Positions 10,042-18,808 are shown, counted from the stretch's first letter. The stretch: 64,000 bases of DNA from Thermococcus sibiricus MM 739 (GCF_000022545.1 NC_012883.1:1-64000); one strand, 5' to 3'. Program-made: numbers and translations. Notes: generated from the letters alone by a model not told the origin.

Positions 10042-10044
10042 CTG

Positions 10045-10974
10045 CTACACCGGCACCTCTGTTTCCTCGAGAACTTCCCTTATTATCTCTTTGGTGGTAA
10101 CCCCCTCCAACTCATACTCGGCCTTCAAAAGTAGCCTGTGTGCCAAAACCGCCGGGGCAACCTTCTTCACATCGTCCGGAATAACGTAATCCCTACCATC
10201 CAGGAAAGCCGATGCTTTAGCAGCATAAAGCAAATGCTCACCTGCCCTTGGAGATGCCCCAAAGAGCAGCCTTTCATCGCTCCTCGTCTTTGAAGCTATG
10301 GAGTATATGTACTCTATTATCTCGTCACTCACGCTAACCCCTTTTACTTTCCCCATAAGCTCCAGCAGCTCCTCGTGTTTTATTATCGGGTTGACTTCCC
10401 AGAACTCGCCCCTGCTCTTCCTCTTGAGGAGCCCCATCTCCTCATCCTTGTCGGGAAAGCCAACCTCTATTTTGAGCATAAACCTATCTAATTGGGCCTC
10501 GGGAAGAATGTAGACACCTTCATGCTCCAATGGGTTCATCGTCGCTATCACCAGAAAAGGCTCCGGGAGTTTGTGGGTTACACCCTCTATGGTGACTTGC
10601 TTCTCCTGCATCGCCTCAAGTAAAGCTGATTGAGTTTTTGGCTGGGCCCTGTTTACTTCATCGGCCAGAATAACGTTGGCAAAAATGGGCCCGTGCTTTA
10701 TAGTCCACTCACCGGTCTTTTGGTCGTAGTAGAAGATGCCTATTATATCAGCGGGCAATAAGTCAGGAGTGAGCTGTATTCTTGAAAACTTCAGCCCTAT
10801 TGCGTTTGAAAATGCCTTTGCAATGGTTGTCTTAGCCACTCCAGGAATTCCCTCAATCAATACATGGCCCTCAGAGAGCAATGCAATGGTTAAAAGCTCT
10901 ATAACATCCTCTTTACCAACGACAGCCTTGCTGATCTCGGTTTTAAGCTTTTCCATAAACTCTTTACCTTCCAT
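10045..10974 (-). CDS. MoxR-family AAA+ ATPase
   Basis: 309 residues from the ATG at 10974, which has GGTGGT upstream; a GTG nine bases earlier is possible. Walker A is GIPGVAKT near residue 44, Walker B is ILADEVNRA, followed by the MoxR-type QSALLEAMQEKQVT and sensor ATMNPLEHEG. A C-terminal lid contains GASPRAGEHLL. MoxR ATPases remodel or activate partner complexes with VWA/DUF58 proteins, and here the partner follows directly. Its start overlaps the end of the upstream DUF4350 gene, consistent with translational coupling. Confidence 0.92.
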   Translation of the reverse strand: MEGKEFMEKLKTEISKAVVGKEDVIELLTIALLSEGHVLIEGIPGVAKTTIAKAFSNAIGLKFSRIQLTPDLLPADIIGIFYYDQKTGEWTIKHGPIFANVILADEVNRAQPKTQSALLEAMQEKQVTIEGVTHKLPEPFLVIATMNPLEHEGVYILPEAQLDRFMLKIEVGFPDKDEEMGLLKRKSRGEFWEVNPIIKHEELLELMGKVKGVSVSDEIIEYIYSIASKTRSDERLLFGASPRAGEHLLYAAKASAFLDGRDYVIPDDVKKVAPAVLAHRLLLKAEYELEGVTTKEIIREVLEETEVPV

Positions 10975-11983
10975 GACTACCACCTAACTTTGATCCATTT
11001 TTAATTTCATTGATGATCTTAATTAACAACTCCCTATTTAGTCCATCTTTTTCCAGGCTTTTAATGATTTCCTCTAAGCTTTCTTTCTCTTCCCTTGCGA
11101 AGATTAGGAGAAGGGAAAAGATCTTCTCAAGGACTCTCAACCAGAGGCCGCTTTCGATTATAAACGCTATTGCAGCAACGAGAAGGATGTAATAAAAGAC
11201 AAACTCCTTGTTCACAGCCCTCCTTATTGTTATCGTTCCGGAGGAGTAGGGGTTGAAGTCCCTGTGATGGGCCTCATCTATGTAAAACGGCCCGCTTGCA
11301 TAGTCAAGAAGGTTCTTTATGAACTCCTCGTTCTCCCTGAAGAGCGAGTTCGTGAATAAATCTGGATCTGATATTAGTATTACCTCCCCATTTCCATGCT
11401 CAACTTTCTCAACAATAACGAAGGCCCCGTAGTTGTTTTTGAAAATTGATGAGTTGGGCGTATAAACGAGGGCATTTTGAGAGTTCAGGATTACAGATGG
11501 GTTGTACATAACTATTCTCTCAACGTTTTTGCTGAGATCAGAATCGACTATCTCTGCTGTTACTGGATAGTGGTGATTTTTGGAGTAAATTGGTGTTATT
11601 AGCTCCCCCCTTCCAAACCTCTGCTCAAGGCCGAGCCCTTCCAGAATCTCATTTCCAGTCCCAAAGTCATCGGCCAAAATCAAAGCATTTCCGTTTTCAA
11701 GGAACTTCCTTAGCTCCACTATCTCTTCATTCGTAAAGTCCAAGTTGGGCCCCACTATTATCAGGGTACCCTTCCTCTCTCCCAAATTCACTGAGTCATA
11801 AGTGCTTAAAACCGGAGTTATTTCCCCCTTCGAGTATAGAAGCTTTCCAAAGCTTGAAACACCATTCCAGTCAGTGTTCAAAACGCTGTAGTCTGCACTG
11901 CTCTTGAAGACAGGGACAGATAAGGGCATGATCATTATAGAAACTCCAACAATCAGCATTATTGCATAGAAAACCCTGTTCAT
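10964..11983 (-). CDS. DUF4350 domain membrane protein
   Basis: 339 residues. An N-terminal membrane segment (VFYAIMLIVGVSIMIMPLSV) is followed by an extracytoplasmic DUF4350 region with a GATase-like fold: LLYSKGEITPVLSTYDS, GTLIIVGPN and LILADDFGTGNEIL are typical. A second membrane segment lies near residues 259-280 (FVFYYILLVAAIAFIIESGL), then a charged cytoplasmic tail. DUF4350 proteins commonly accompany MoxR and DUF58 genes, as here. It overlaps the upstream DUF4129 gene by 4 bases and the moxR start by 11. Confidence 0.8.
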   Translation of the reverse strand: MNRVFYAIMLIVGVSIMIMPLSVPVFKSSADYSVLNTDWNGVSSFGKLLYSKGEITPVLSTYDSVNLGERKGTLIIVGPNLDFTNEEIVELRKFLENGNALILADDFGTGNEILEGLGLEQRFGRGELITPIYSKNHHYPVTAEIVDSDLSKNVERIVMYNPSVILNSQNALVYTPNSSIFKNNYGAFVIVEKVEHGNGEVILISDPDLFTNSLFRENEEFIKNLLDYASGPFYIDEAHHRDFNPYSSGTITIRRAVNKEFVFYYILLVAAIAFIIESGLWLRVLEKIFSLLLIFAREEKESLEEIIKSLEKDGLNRELLIKIINEIKNGSKLGGSHGR

Positions 11984-13743
11984 AGCTCCTCCCTCACGAA
12001 AACTTTGACTATTGCCGTTGCCACGCTTCTCACTCCCTCAATAATTTCCCTCGCTCCCAATCTTTTCTTTCCGTAAAATGTCGCTTCGTGGAGAAACGTT
12101 GCCCTCCTTAACTCAGAAAAAAAGCTCTCATTCTCAAGCTTCTTAAGGAGCTCCCTAGGAGTTATTGACTTTGGAAGGTTGTAAAGCCTCCTGAAGAGGC
12201 CGTATAGGAAGCGGTAGGATTTTATCAAGTCTGGCTTCTCTTCGCTCACAGCAATGCTCTTTTGTTCTTCTTTGGGCTTTGTCTCAACAACAACTTTTGG
12301 CCTTCTTGTGAGGAGCTTATATCCTATAAAACCCAAAACCAAAAACACAATGAAGAGCAGAAGCCTTTGCAGGTAATTGTAGGGGATGGCCTGGACCTCA
12401 ACGATGTTGGAAACGCTTTCTGCAAACTCTTCATTTCCCGGGAATTTAACATATACCGCATGCTCCCCCCTATCAAAACGAAGCAGTAGAGTGAAGTTCC
12501 CCCGGGCGTTTATCGTTTCAGTGAGCTTGTCGTCAACGTATACCTCAAGGGGTATCTCATCCGATGTACCGTTAACATAGCCCGGAATCCTAACTTCCTC
12601 GCCTTCTCTTACTTCGCTTTCCTCAAAAAACAGCCTTATCGTTAGTTTTGATTTGGGCGGAAGAAGGGTTAACTTTGTAATTGTGCCCTCATGCTCATCA
12701 TCCCCAAGAAAAGACATCGTTACGTTCTTTTCTTCATAAAACTCCCCCAAGTCAAAGCTAAAAGTGCCGTTTTCATCAGTGAGTGATTTATAATTCTCCC
12801 CATCCATCTCAAGGATGATTTCCTTTCCCTTAAGGGGGCTCCCAAAGTAGTCGAGCAGGTAGCCCTCCACCGTAACTATAGTCCCGGTTTTTTCAAGGGC
12901 TATTATTTGAGTCGGTATCTTTTGAACCTCTATCCGGATAACGTTTGAAGTCACCACATGACTTCCATTCATCGCCTGAGCGTATACCTCATAGAGACCA
13001 GTTTCGTTGAAAGAATAGCGGAGCCTGAATCCGCCGTTTATAATCTCCGGAGTGTAAGAAGCGTTGTTTATTATAACCTTCACGTTCTCAAGCCCGAGGG
13101 TGTACCCGTAGAAGGTGACGTTCTCATGCAGAAAAGGACTCTCCTTTGATGAAAATATTGAGAATTCACTTGGAGCGGCTAATCTGTTGAGCCTCTCTTC
13201 ATATCTCTCTATAAGTCCCTCCAGCTTTTCAAGGGCCTCATACGTTTCCTCCAGCTCAAAATTCAAAGCCTCCCCATTTTCCCCGATTAGCCTTATCCCA
13301 GAAACATGGGCCAGATTGAGATAGATATCATCCATGGATGCCTTCATGGAGAAAAGATTCGTCCTTGCCTCCAAAAAGTCCCCGTTTTCAAGGCTCTCCA
13401 TAAACCTCTGGTGGCTTGAGGATAATATAAATACCCCCTCCCCAAGGCCCTTAAAGCGGTATGCAAGCCCAACAGCAGAGGGCCGTATCCCGAAGGAGTT
13501 ATACTTTACAACCTCCTCAACGGTAACGTTTGCGAGGGAATAGAAAGATTCAGCCTTAATCACGGTGTCGTTCTTATCTTCAAGGATATCTTTTATGATG
13601 GAATTAAAATTGCCGAGCATATCATTGAAGTAAATATAAACCCCATAATCATCTCCCTCAACTTTAGAATAGTCCTCAGCGTAAGCAAACCCCGAAAGGA
13701 TGGTTATTATGATCAGAATTGAAATAAAGCTTCTCCCCCTCAT
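11980..13743 (-). CDS. large surface protein with Ig-like domains and C-terminal DUF4129
   Basis: About 587 residues from the ATG at 13743 (a TTG lies 9 bases upstream). A signal peptide (SFISILIIITILSGFAYA) is followed by a predicted helical extracellular region with coiled-coil character (about residues 160-190), then two or three beta-sandwich domains with a carboxypeptidase-regulatory-like repeat (GYLLDYFGSPLKGKEIIL). A single membrane helix lies near residue 455 (LQRLLLFIVFLVLGFIGYKLL), and the cytoplasmic tail carries a DUF4129-like segment with LYNLPKSITPRELL. It is the first gene of the MoxR operon. DUF4129 modules often accompany MoxR-type systems; the exposed ligand is unknown. Confidence 0.78.
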   Translation of the reverse strand: MRGRSFISILIIITILSGFAYAEDYSKVEGDDYGVYIYFNDMLGNFNSIIKDILEDKNDTVIKAESFYSLANVTVEEVVKYNSFGIRPSAVGLAYRFKGLGEGVFILSSSHQRFMESLENGDFLEARTNLFSMKASMDDIYLNLAHVSGIRLIGENGEALNFELEETYEALEKLEGLIERYEERLNRLAAPSEFSIFSSKESPFLHENVTFYGYTLGLENVKVIINNASYTPEIINGGFRLRYSFNETGLYEVYAQAMNGSHVVTSNVIRIEVQKIPTQIIALEKTGTIVTVEGYLLDYFGSPLKGKEIILEMDGENYKSLTDENGTFSFDLGEFYEEKNVTMSFLGDDEHEGTITKLTLLPPKSKLTIRLFFEESEVREGEEVRIPGYVNGTSDEIPLEVYVDDKLTETINARGNFTLLLRFDRGEHAVYVKFPGNEEFAESVSNIVEVQAIPYNYLQRLLLFIVFLVLGFIGYKLLTRRPKVVVETKPKEEQKSIAVSEEKPDLIKSYRFLYGLFRRLYNLPKSITPRELLKKLENESFFSELRRATFLHEATFYGKKRLGAREIIEGVRSVATAIVKVFVREEL

Positions 13744-13811
13744 TTTTACCAATGAAAATTTCGCAAGATAAATCTTTTAAAGTTAGTGGTGCTTTATAAT
13801 TTGGGGTAAAA

Positions 13812-14552
13812 ATGGAGCTGAAGTACATTGTAAGCGCAGCACTTGGAATTTCCGGCGGGATAATGGTTTTAAGAGGATTCTTGGCTGCAAATCAGAGTTA
13901 CATTAATTTGGGAATTGCCGGGATGTTTTTGGGTGCAGTTGTTCTAACCCTGAAATCCTCCAAGTACGTGAAAAAGGACTCCCTGGATATTCTTCTAAAG
14001 TCCCACAAAGGGTTCTTCAAAGCCCTCCTAAGCAACTTAAGGCTCGAGGGGAAGGCCGTTTACATTCCACCCTATGAAAATCTTCCCGAAGGAGGTATCT
14101 TTGTTCCCCTTCACGAGGAATTTGACATAGATCCCGCTAGACTTGATGAGGGCACATTCTTCTTAACAGAAACACCAGATGAAAAATCAATGGGTCTTCT
14201 CATAACATCTCTGGGAAAAAGCCTCCTAGAAAAGTATGAGGGGCATTTGGAGGCCCCCATTAGCAGCGTTCCAGAGCTTGAAGCCTCGGCAGGGTCCGTT
14301 CTAAGGGCCTTGGGAGTGGCAAAGAGGGTCCACATAGAAGAAAACGAGAGTGAAGTTAGAGTTATCCTCACACCCGAGGTGTCATGCAGCTTTGAGGAGT
14401 GCGAAAGGGCCCCGTGTCCAATATGTGCATCCGTTCTCCTGGGCCTAGCCAAGGCGACTAACAACATGGTAGGCGTGGAAAGCTTCGAGAAAAAAGATTA
14501 TGGAATTGAGATAAAGGCCAGAAAGCTCGGCGAGGTTAGGGAATGGATGTGA
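13812..14552 (+). CDS. membrane-anchored conserved protein with four-cysteine cluster
   Basis: 246 residues. Two hydrophobic N-terminal segments (about 5-22 and 30-48) are followed by a soluble domain, probably cytoplasmic. Near residue 196 is a compact cluster, CSFEECERAPCPICASV (C-x4-C-x4-C-x2-C), which could bind metal or an iron-sulfur centre. The region EFDIDPARLDEGTFFLTE looks like a conserved core. It resembles a DUF-type family shared by Thermococcales and some other archaea, but I cannot name it safely. It is divergent from the MoxR operon and its end overlaps the neighbouring ATPase gene tail to tail by 17 bases. Confidence 0.7.
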   Translation: MELKYIVSAALGISGGIMVLRGFLAANQSYINLGIAGMFLGAVVLTLKSSKYVKKDSLDILLKSHKGFFKALLSNLRLEGKAVYIPPYENLPEGGIFVPLHEEFDIDPARLDEGTFFLTETPDEKSMGLLITSLGKSLLEKYEGHLEAPISSVPELEASAGSVLRALGVAKRVHIEENESEVRVILTPEVSCSFEECERAPCPICASVLLGLAKATNNMVGVESFEKKDYGIEIKARKLGEVREWM

Positions 14553-15963
14553 GCCCCTCGGATGAGTCTAAAACTTTGAGAATCGCTTTTTCATCAAGTA
14601 CTATTGCCTCTTCCGGAGCATTTTTAACCCTCTTAGCTATTATAAGGTAGTATTTATCTCCCTTCCATCCTGTAAGCTCGGATTTCTTCTTCAGCTCCTC
14701 AAAAACCTTTTTCCCATCGACAGGCTTCCCCCTCCATTTGCATTCTCCAAAGAGGGCTTTCTTTCTGTCTCTGCTAACGGCCACTAGGTCTATCTCATAG
14801 ACCCTGCGCACTCCCTCCTCCCTGTAATACCCCCAGTGCCGCCCCATCTGCGTGAACTTAAACGGAAGCTCTCCTTTATGATTCAAAATCCACAGAAGTT
14901 CTCTGGATATAAAGTCAAACCTCTTCCCAACATAATCCGGCAGCATTGACATAACTTCCTTACCGAGATCCTCGCGCATTGCCTCGTACTCGCTCAGCCT
15001 CGGATGAATGAAGCGGAACCAGAAGTTAATCAATGGATGCCTTATGTAGATCACACCCTCCTTCCCCAAAACTGCCCGATCATATGAAAGGAGCTTGAAA
15101 TACTTGGTCAGCTCCTTCAGATGCCTTGTCAGCGATGTCTCCTTCCTGTTTAAATAACCGGCTATTTTGCTTATCGAGGTGGCACCGTTTGCCACAGCTT
15201 CAAGAATATCATAATAAACCCCCGACCTTCTTCCAAACTCCATGGAAAGTATTTTTGGGACTTCCTCCTCCAGAGGAGCGGATGGAGTAAAAAAGAGGTT
15301 TTTGATTATCTCTTCCGAGCTTTTCCCTTCAAGGCCCTCATCCTTTATGGTAACGTAGTATTTCGGAAAGCCCCCGAACAGGGCATAAAGGGTCATGAAA
15401 TCATCAAGATCTCCTATTTTCAGTTCTTTTGTCATTTCATATGCACCCTTAATTCCAAGCTCTTTTAAGTGGATTTCTCGCTTTATCCTCCCATAGAGCG
15501 GCTCCTTTGAGTCTTTGAAAAGTTTCTCCATCATGCCTATGGTTGATCCCGTGAAGATCAACATAAGCCCCGCTCTGTTCTCGTTAGTGTCGATCAGTTT
15601 TTGAAGGAGAGGAAATACTGAAGGATCAACTTTCTGAAATTCCTGGAATTCGTCAAACGCAACTGCACCGTTGAACCTCTCGAAGAGAACTCCAAAGAAC
15701 TCATCCCACGTTGAGAGGCTTTCGTATTTTGTAATAACCCCCTTTTTTCTCAAAATTTCTTCATATTCTCTGAGAAGGGACTCCGAGGTCTTTGTTTTGT
15801 TGACGAAAAAGTAGAGGTCATTCTCTTCCAAAAACTCTAAGAGAAGCCTCGTTTTCCCAACTCTCCTCATTCCGTAAATTACAACGGTGTAAAGCTTTCT
15901 CTTTGAAAGCTCTCTGGCTTTATGGAGTACCTCTATTTCATGCTCCCTATTAACGAAGCGCAT
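14536..15963 (-). CDS. archaeal ATPase (ATPase_2 plus DUF234-like nuclease fold)
   Basis: 475 residues from the ATG at 15963 (GGTGA upstream). Walker A is YGMRRVGKTRLL near residue 35 and Walker B is AVAFDEFQEF. A winged-helix region follows (GATSISKIAGYLNRKETSL). The C-terminal part has a PD-(D/E)XK-like pattern, IDLVAVSRDRKKALFGECKW. This is the widespread archaeal ATPase class whose cellular role is not established. Two near-identical 15-bp palindromes lie between the TATA box and the start codon, which suggests that the winged helix of the protein represses its own gene. No partner gene is evident. Confidence 0.85.
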   Translation of the reverse strand: MRFVNREHEIEVLHKARELSKRKLYTVVIYGMRRVGKTRLLLEFLEENDLYFFVNKTKTSESLLREYEEILRKKGVITKYESLSTWDEFFGVLFERFNGAVAFDEFQEFQKVDPSVFPLLQKLIDTNENRAGLMLIFTGSTIGMMEKLFKDSKEPLYGRIKREIHLKELGIKGAYEMTKELKIGDLDDFMTLYALFGGFPKYYVTIKDEGLEGKSSEEIIKNLFFTPSAPLEEEVPKILSMEFGRRSGVYYDILEAVANGATSISKIAGYLNRKETSLTRHLKELTKYFKLLSYDRAVLGKEGVIYIRHPLINFWFRFIHPRLSEYEAMREDLGKEVMSMLPDYVGKRFDFISRELLWILNHKGELPFKFTQMGRHWGYYREEGVRRVYEIDLVAVSRDRKKALFGECKWRGKPVDGKKVFEELKKKSELTGWKGDKYYLIIAKRVKNAPEEAIVLDEKAILKVLDSSEGLTSIP

Positions 15964-15966
15964 TAT

Positions 15967-15997
15967 ATTCACCTACTGAATAATTCACTAACTGAAT
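15967..15997 (-). promoter_or_regulatory. tandem palindromic operator of the ATPase gene
   Basis: Two copies of ATTCA-N5-TGAAT occupy 15967-15981 and 15983-15997, with a period of 16 bp. They cover the ribosome site and the expected transcription start, next to a TATA-like box at about 15996-16005 (TTTTTATAT on the minus strand). This geometry would let a bound protein block initiation. Confidence 0.65.
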
Positions 15998-16090
15998 ATA
16001 AAAACCTATCGGCCCGCAACCAAATGGTTTAAATAGCCTCTCTCATAGAGACCTCTAAGTTGAAAACCAAAACCTCGGGGGAATTAGGGA

Positions 16091-16333
16091 ATGGATGTAG
16101 AGGATTACATGCTCCTCTTTCTCTCATCATGGGTTCTCATCTCGGCGTTAGCGGTAGGAACTGTTGATGTATTTCTCACCTTGACCCTCATAGGCCTCCT
16201 CATAACCCTCGAAGTTGGAAGCTTCTTCTTAAGCAAAGAACAGAAAGAAAGCTTAAAACCTCTGGTTGAGCTTTTGCTCGTAATATTCGCCATAATAGTG
16301 ATGAAAAAGGTTTACGAGGTTTTGAGCGGTTGA
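16091..16333 (+). CDS. small membrane protein
   Basis: 80 residues with three hydrophobic segments (about 7-27, 29-47 and 58-73) and a short charged linker, SKEQKESLKP. GGGGGAATTAGGG stands before the ATG, and a TATA-like GGTTTAAATAGCC lies about 60 bases upstream. No family recognised. It stands alone between two minus-strand genes. Confidence 0.6.
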   Translation: MDVEDYMLLFLSSWVLISALAVGTVDVFLTLTLIGLLITLEVGSFFLSKEQKESLKPLVELLLVIFAIIVMKKVYEVLSG

Positions 16334-16334
16334 A

Positions 16335-16494
16335 ATCAAACCCCCGGGTTTTAATGTCTTTTTGGCAAAACTGAGGATTATATCTTTTATAGCTGCATTG
16401 TGTTTGAAGGACCAGCAATACAACCGAAAAATATGAATATCCAGAAATAGGATAATCCTGTTGGTGGATTATTCAAAGAGATGAGAGAACACTA
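16335..16494. other. intergenic region with weak hairpin
   Basis: Just after the small membrane protein there is AAACCC-CC-GGGTTT followed by T-rich sequence, which could help termination. Farther on, GGATAATCC and GGATTATT form a minor repeat. I see no gene here. Confidence 0.3.
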
Positions 16495-16913
16495 TTATAC
16501 CAGTTGCTCCACAATTTCCAAAACTTCTCTGGCAAATCTCAAAACGAACTCCGCTTCTTCTTCATCAACCAAAGCCCCTCCATACTGAACATTGTGTCTT
16601 GAAATCCTGAGTTTATCGAAAATGTTCATAAGCTCCACTATTTTGGGATTAGTTCTGTACAGTTCCCTAACAGCAATAACTAAACACTGATGGCTTCTTT
16701 CTTTATATCCCTTTGCAAAGAGTAGGGCCCTCACCGAATGAAATGCGGAATTATAAGCAGCTATTTCAACCATAACATAGTCGCCAATTTCAAATGTTCT
16801 TTCTGCAGATTTTAGGAACCTTCTTGCAATCTCTATTGAACTTTTCACCCTTTCTATTGCTGAAGGAGTCATGCTTTGTTAATCCTCTCTTTAGACAACT
16901 CCTCAAACTTCAT
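16495..16913 (-). CDS. HEPN domain protein of an HEPN/MNT pair, with 5' frameshift
   Basis: The HEPN frame starts at an ATG at 16872 (125 residues). The natural start is probably the ATG at 16913, which overlaps the stop of the nucleotidyltransferase gene (ATGA) and encodes MKFEELSKERINK. One added A at 16874-16876 would join it to SMTPSAIERVKSSIEIARRF, as in family members. Core features are the helical bundle with SAERTFEIGDYVMVE and RISRHNVQY, a variant of the HEPN basic-His motif. HEPN proteins are usually the RNase toxin or inactive partner of MNT nucleotidyltransferases. Whether the internal start still yields an active protein is unclear. Confidence 0.75.
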
Positions 16914-17461
16914 AATGGGGCCCCCTTTATCAACAAATGCTTTCTAATAACACTTTCAGTGAAATGGTCTTTCTCTTCCTTCATTTTCTCCCATTTATAA
17001 AATGGGATAACTGTGAGTTGAAATCTTACTCCCACTTTATCCTCTATTTCATGTAATAGCTGATAGTTGATGTCTTCTTTGTTTCCAATAACGAGTATAT
17101 CCAAATCACTCTTCTCATCAAACTCTCCAGAAGCAAAGCTCCCGTATATTGCGAGGGAACTGCAGTTTTTACAAATATACTGTATGCCTTTCTCTTTTAA
17201 GAGGACTAGGTAGTATGTCTTTTTTATTTCTTTGACTGCAAAATCATCATTGTTTAATCTAAAGAGTCTCAAATTTCCTTTTCTTTTGGAGATTAGGATG
17301 TCTTCACTTTCAAATAAGTCACAGTAAAGTTTAGCACTTCCAGGACTTATTTTTAAGGTTCTGGCCAGCTCTTTTAGGTGTATTTCACAAGCAGGATGGA
17401 GAATGAAGTACTCTAATACTTTAAACCCTGTAAATTTTTTAAAGTGTTCCAGTATTGGCAT
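16910..17461 (-). CDS. MNT nucleotidyltransferase with N-terminal winged helix
   Basis: 183 residues. The first 70 residues form a winged-helix DNA-binding domain (HLKELARTLKISPGSAKLY). The nucleotidyltransferase core follows, with YGSFASGEF (residues 106-114) and the metal-binding DLD at about 119-121. In HEPN/MNT pairs the MNT enzyme neutralises the HEPN partner, typically by AMPylation; the fused winged helix points to autoregulation. An AACGATCGTT palindrome just upstream is a likely binding site. The HEPN gene follows with a 4-base overlap. Confidence 0.85.
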   Translation of the reverse strand: MPILEHFKKFTGFKVLEYFILHPACEIHLKELARTLKISPGSAKLYCDLFESEDILISKRKGNLRLFRLNNDDFAVKEIKKTYYLVLLKEKGIQYICKNCSSLAIYGSFASGEFDEKSDLDILVIGNKEDINYQLLHEIEDKVGVRFQLTVIPFYKWEKMKEEKDHFTESVIRKHLLIKGAPL

Positions 17462-17470
17462 GATATATTG

Positions 17471-17517
17471 AACGATCGTTTATCTTATAAAACTTTCGTT
17501 CATTATAACAAACGATA
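17471..17517 (-). promoter_or_regulatory. operator/promoter of the HEPN/MNT pair
   Basis: A perfect 10-bp palindrome AACGATCGTT (17471-17480) sits between the ATG and a TATA-like TTTTATAAG (17485-17493 on the minus strand). Related ACGAT/AACGA elements recur at 17495-17517 (TTCGTTCATT and AACGAT). It is positioned for repression by the winged-helix domain of the adjacent protein. Confidence 0.5.
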
Positions 17518-17591
17518 TTGTAAATAAATTCACTATAATCGTGAGGGAAAACCATTTTAAGCATTCGCATTCCTTTAGTATTGGTGGTCAA

Positions 17592-18578
17592 ATGAGCTGG
17601 AGAGATTACTGGGATCTGATAACAATCATTACACTTTCACTCCTTCTTGATCTCCTCATAGCCTTCTATCCAGACAGTTTACTTAGAAAAGCCCTTGGTC
17701 TGGCCTTTGTGCTCTTCTTCCCAGGTTACGTTTTCATAACGGCCCTTTTCCCCGAGAAAAAAGAGCTCGACAACCTTGAAAGACTGGCCTTGAGCTTTGG
17801 TTTGAGCATAGCCATAGTCCCCCTCATAGGCCTTGGCCTTAACTACACTCCCTGGGGGATAAGGTTAATCCCCATACTGGTTAGCCTAACAGTTTTCAAC
17901 CTCATCTTTGGTATTGCGGCAATTTACAGAAGGGCCAACGCCGTTGACCCGTGGATCCCAAGGATAAGCAGTGAGAAACTTAAAGAAGAACTGGAATGGG
18001 GGAAATCAAGCAAACTGGACAAAGCTCTAACCGTAATTTTGATAATAGCTATAATCTCTTCAATAGCGACCCTGGGTTACGTCATAACCCACCCAAAGCC
18101 TGGAGAAAAGTTCACGGAGTTTTACATCTTGGGCCCGGAAGGAAAAGCTGCGGATTACCCAACTGAGCTCTTTGTGGGAGAAAAAGCCAGGGTTATTCTG
18201 GGTATAGCCAACCACGAGTACAGGGACGTTACCTATCATGTTGAAGTCTGGCTGGTCAACCTCACCTACGACTTTGAAACGAATGAAACCATTATATATA
18301 ATATGTATATTGTGGATTACTTCAACGTGACCTTACCTCATAAGCCCGTTGATATTGAGGGCAACTGGACACCTCAGTGGGAAACCAATTACACCTTCAC
18401 CATAAACAGGGCCGGAAAATGGCAGCTGTGGTTTTTGCTCTTTAAGGATGAAAGGTCTCCAGTACCTGGGCCATTAAAAGGTGACTATGCCCAAACAAAC
18501 GCCACTCAGAGAATTTTAGATGCAATAGAAGGGGAGATACAATCTCTGAAGTTAAATATCGAGGTTAGGGAGATTTAA
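17592..18578 (+). CDS. DUF1616 domain membrane protein
   Basis: 328 residues from the ATG at 17592, with GGTGGTC 5 bases upstream. Four hydrophobic segments in the first 120 residues (including LGLAFVLFFPGYVFITALFP, typical of DUF1616) are followed by a charged cytoplasmic loop and a fifth helix near residue 155 (TVILIIAIISSIATLGYVI). An external beta-rich domain has N-glycosylation sequons (NLT, NET, NVT). DUF1616 proteins of Thermococcales tend to lie near cell-surface glycosylation genes. Here the tail of a lost aglB copy lies directly against its 3' end. Confidence 0.82.
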   Translation: MSWRDYWDLITIITLSLLLDLLIAFYPDSLLRKALGLAFVLFFPGYVFITALFPEKKELDNLERLALSFGLSIAIVPLIGLGLNYTPWGIRLIPILVSLTVFNLIFGIAAIYRRANAVDPWIPRISSEKLKEELEWGKSSKLDKALTVILIIAIISSIATLGYVITHPKPGEKFTEFYILGPEGKAADYPTELFVGEKARVILGIANHEYRDVTYHVEVWLVNLTYDFETNETIIYNMYIVDYFNVTLPHKPVDIEGNWTPQWETNYTFTINRAGKWQLWFLLFKDERSPVPGPLKGDYAQTNATQRILDAIEGEIQSLKLNIEVREI

Positions 18579-18715
18579 TCCTTCCTGAAGATGCCCCTGT
18601 CCATTATCTTTTCACCCTTAGTGTATTCATATCTTATAAAGTCTCCCTCCACTTCTTTTGGGAGTTTAAATTCTGCTTTGTTTTCAACGTTGTATTCCCT
18701 TTCAAATACCGCTGT
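18575..18715 (-). pseudogene. C-terminal remnant of a second AglB
   Basis: Forty-six codons translate to a peptide ending EKIMDRGIFRKD. It aligns along its whole length with the last 46 residues of the intact AglB at 5.8 kb, which end KKIVDRGIFRRD, with matching blocks such as VFE-x2-Y-x-V and FELP/FKLP. A TAG closes the frame on the 5' side and the rest of the gene is absent. Its TAA overlaps the stop of the DUF1616 gene. It is read as the surviving tail of an aglB paralogue removed by deletion. Confidence 0.75.
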
Positions 18716-18808
18716 CTAACTATAAGAACTGAGGCAAATTTTAGGATGGAAGGGATCTCCAAAAAATGCAACCACAGGTTTTATAAGCCTTCATTATTAC
18801 TATCAATT

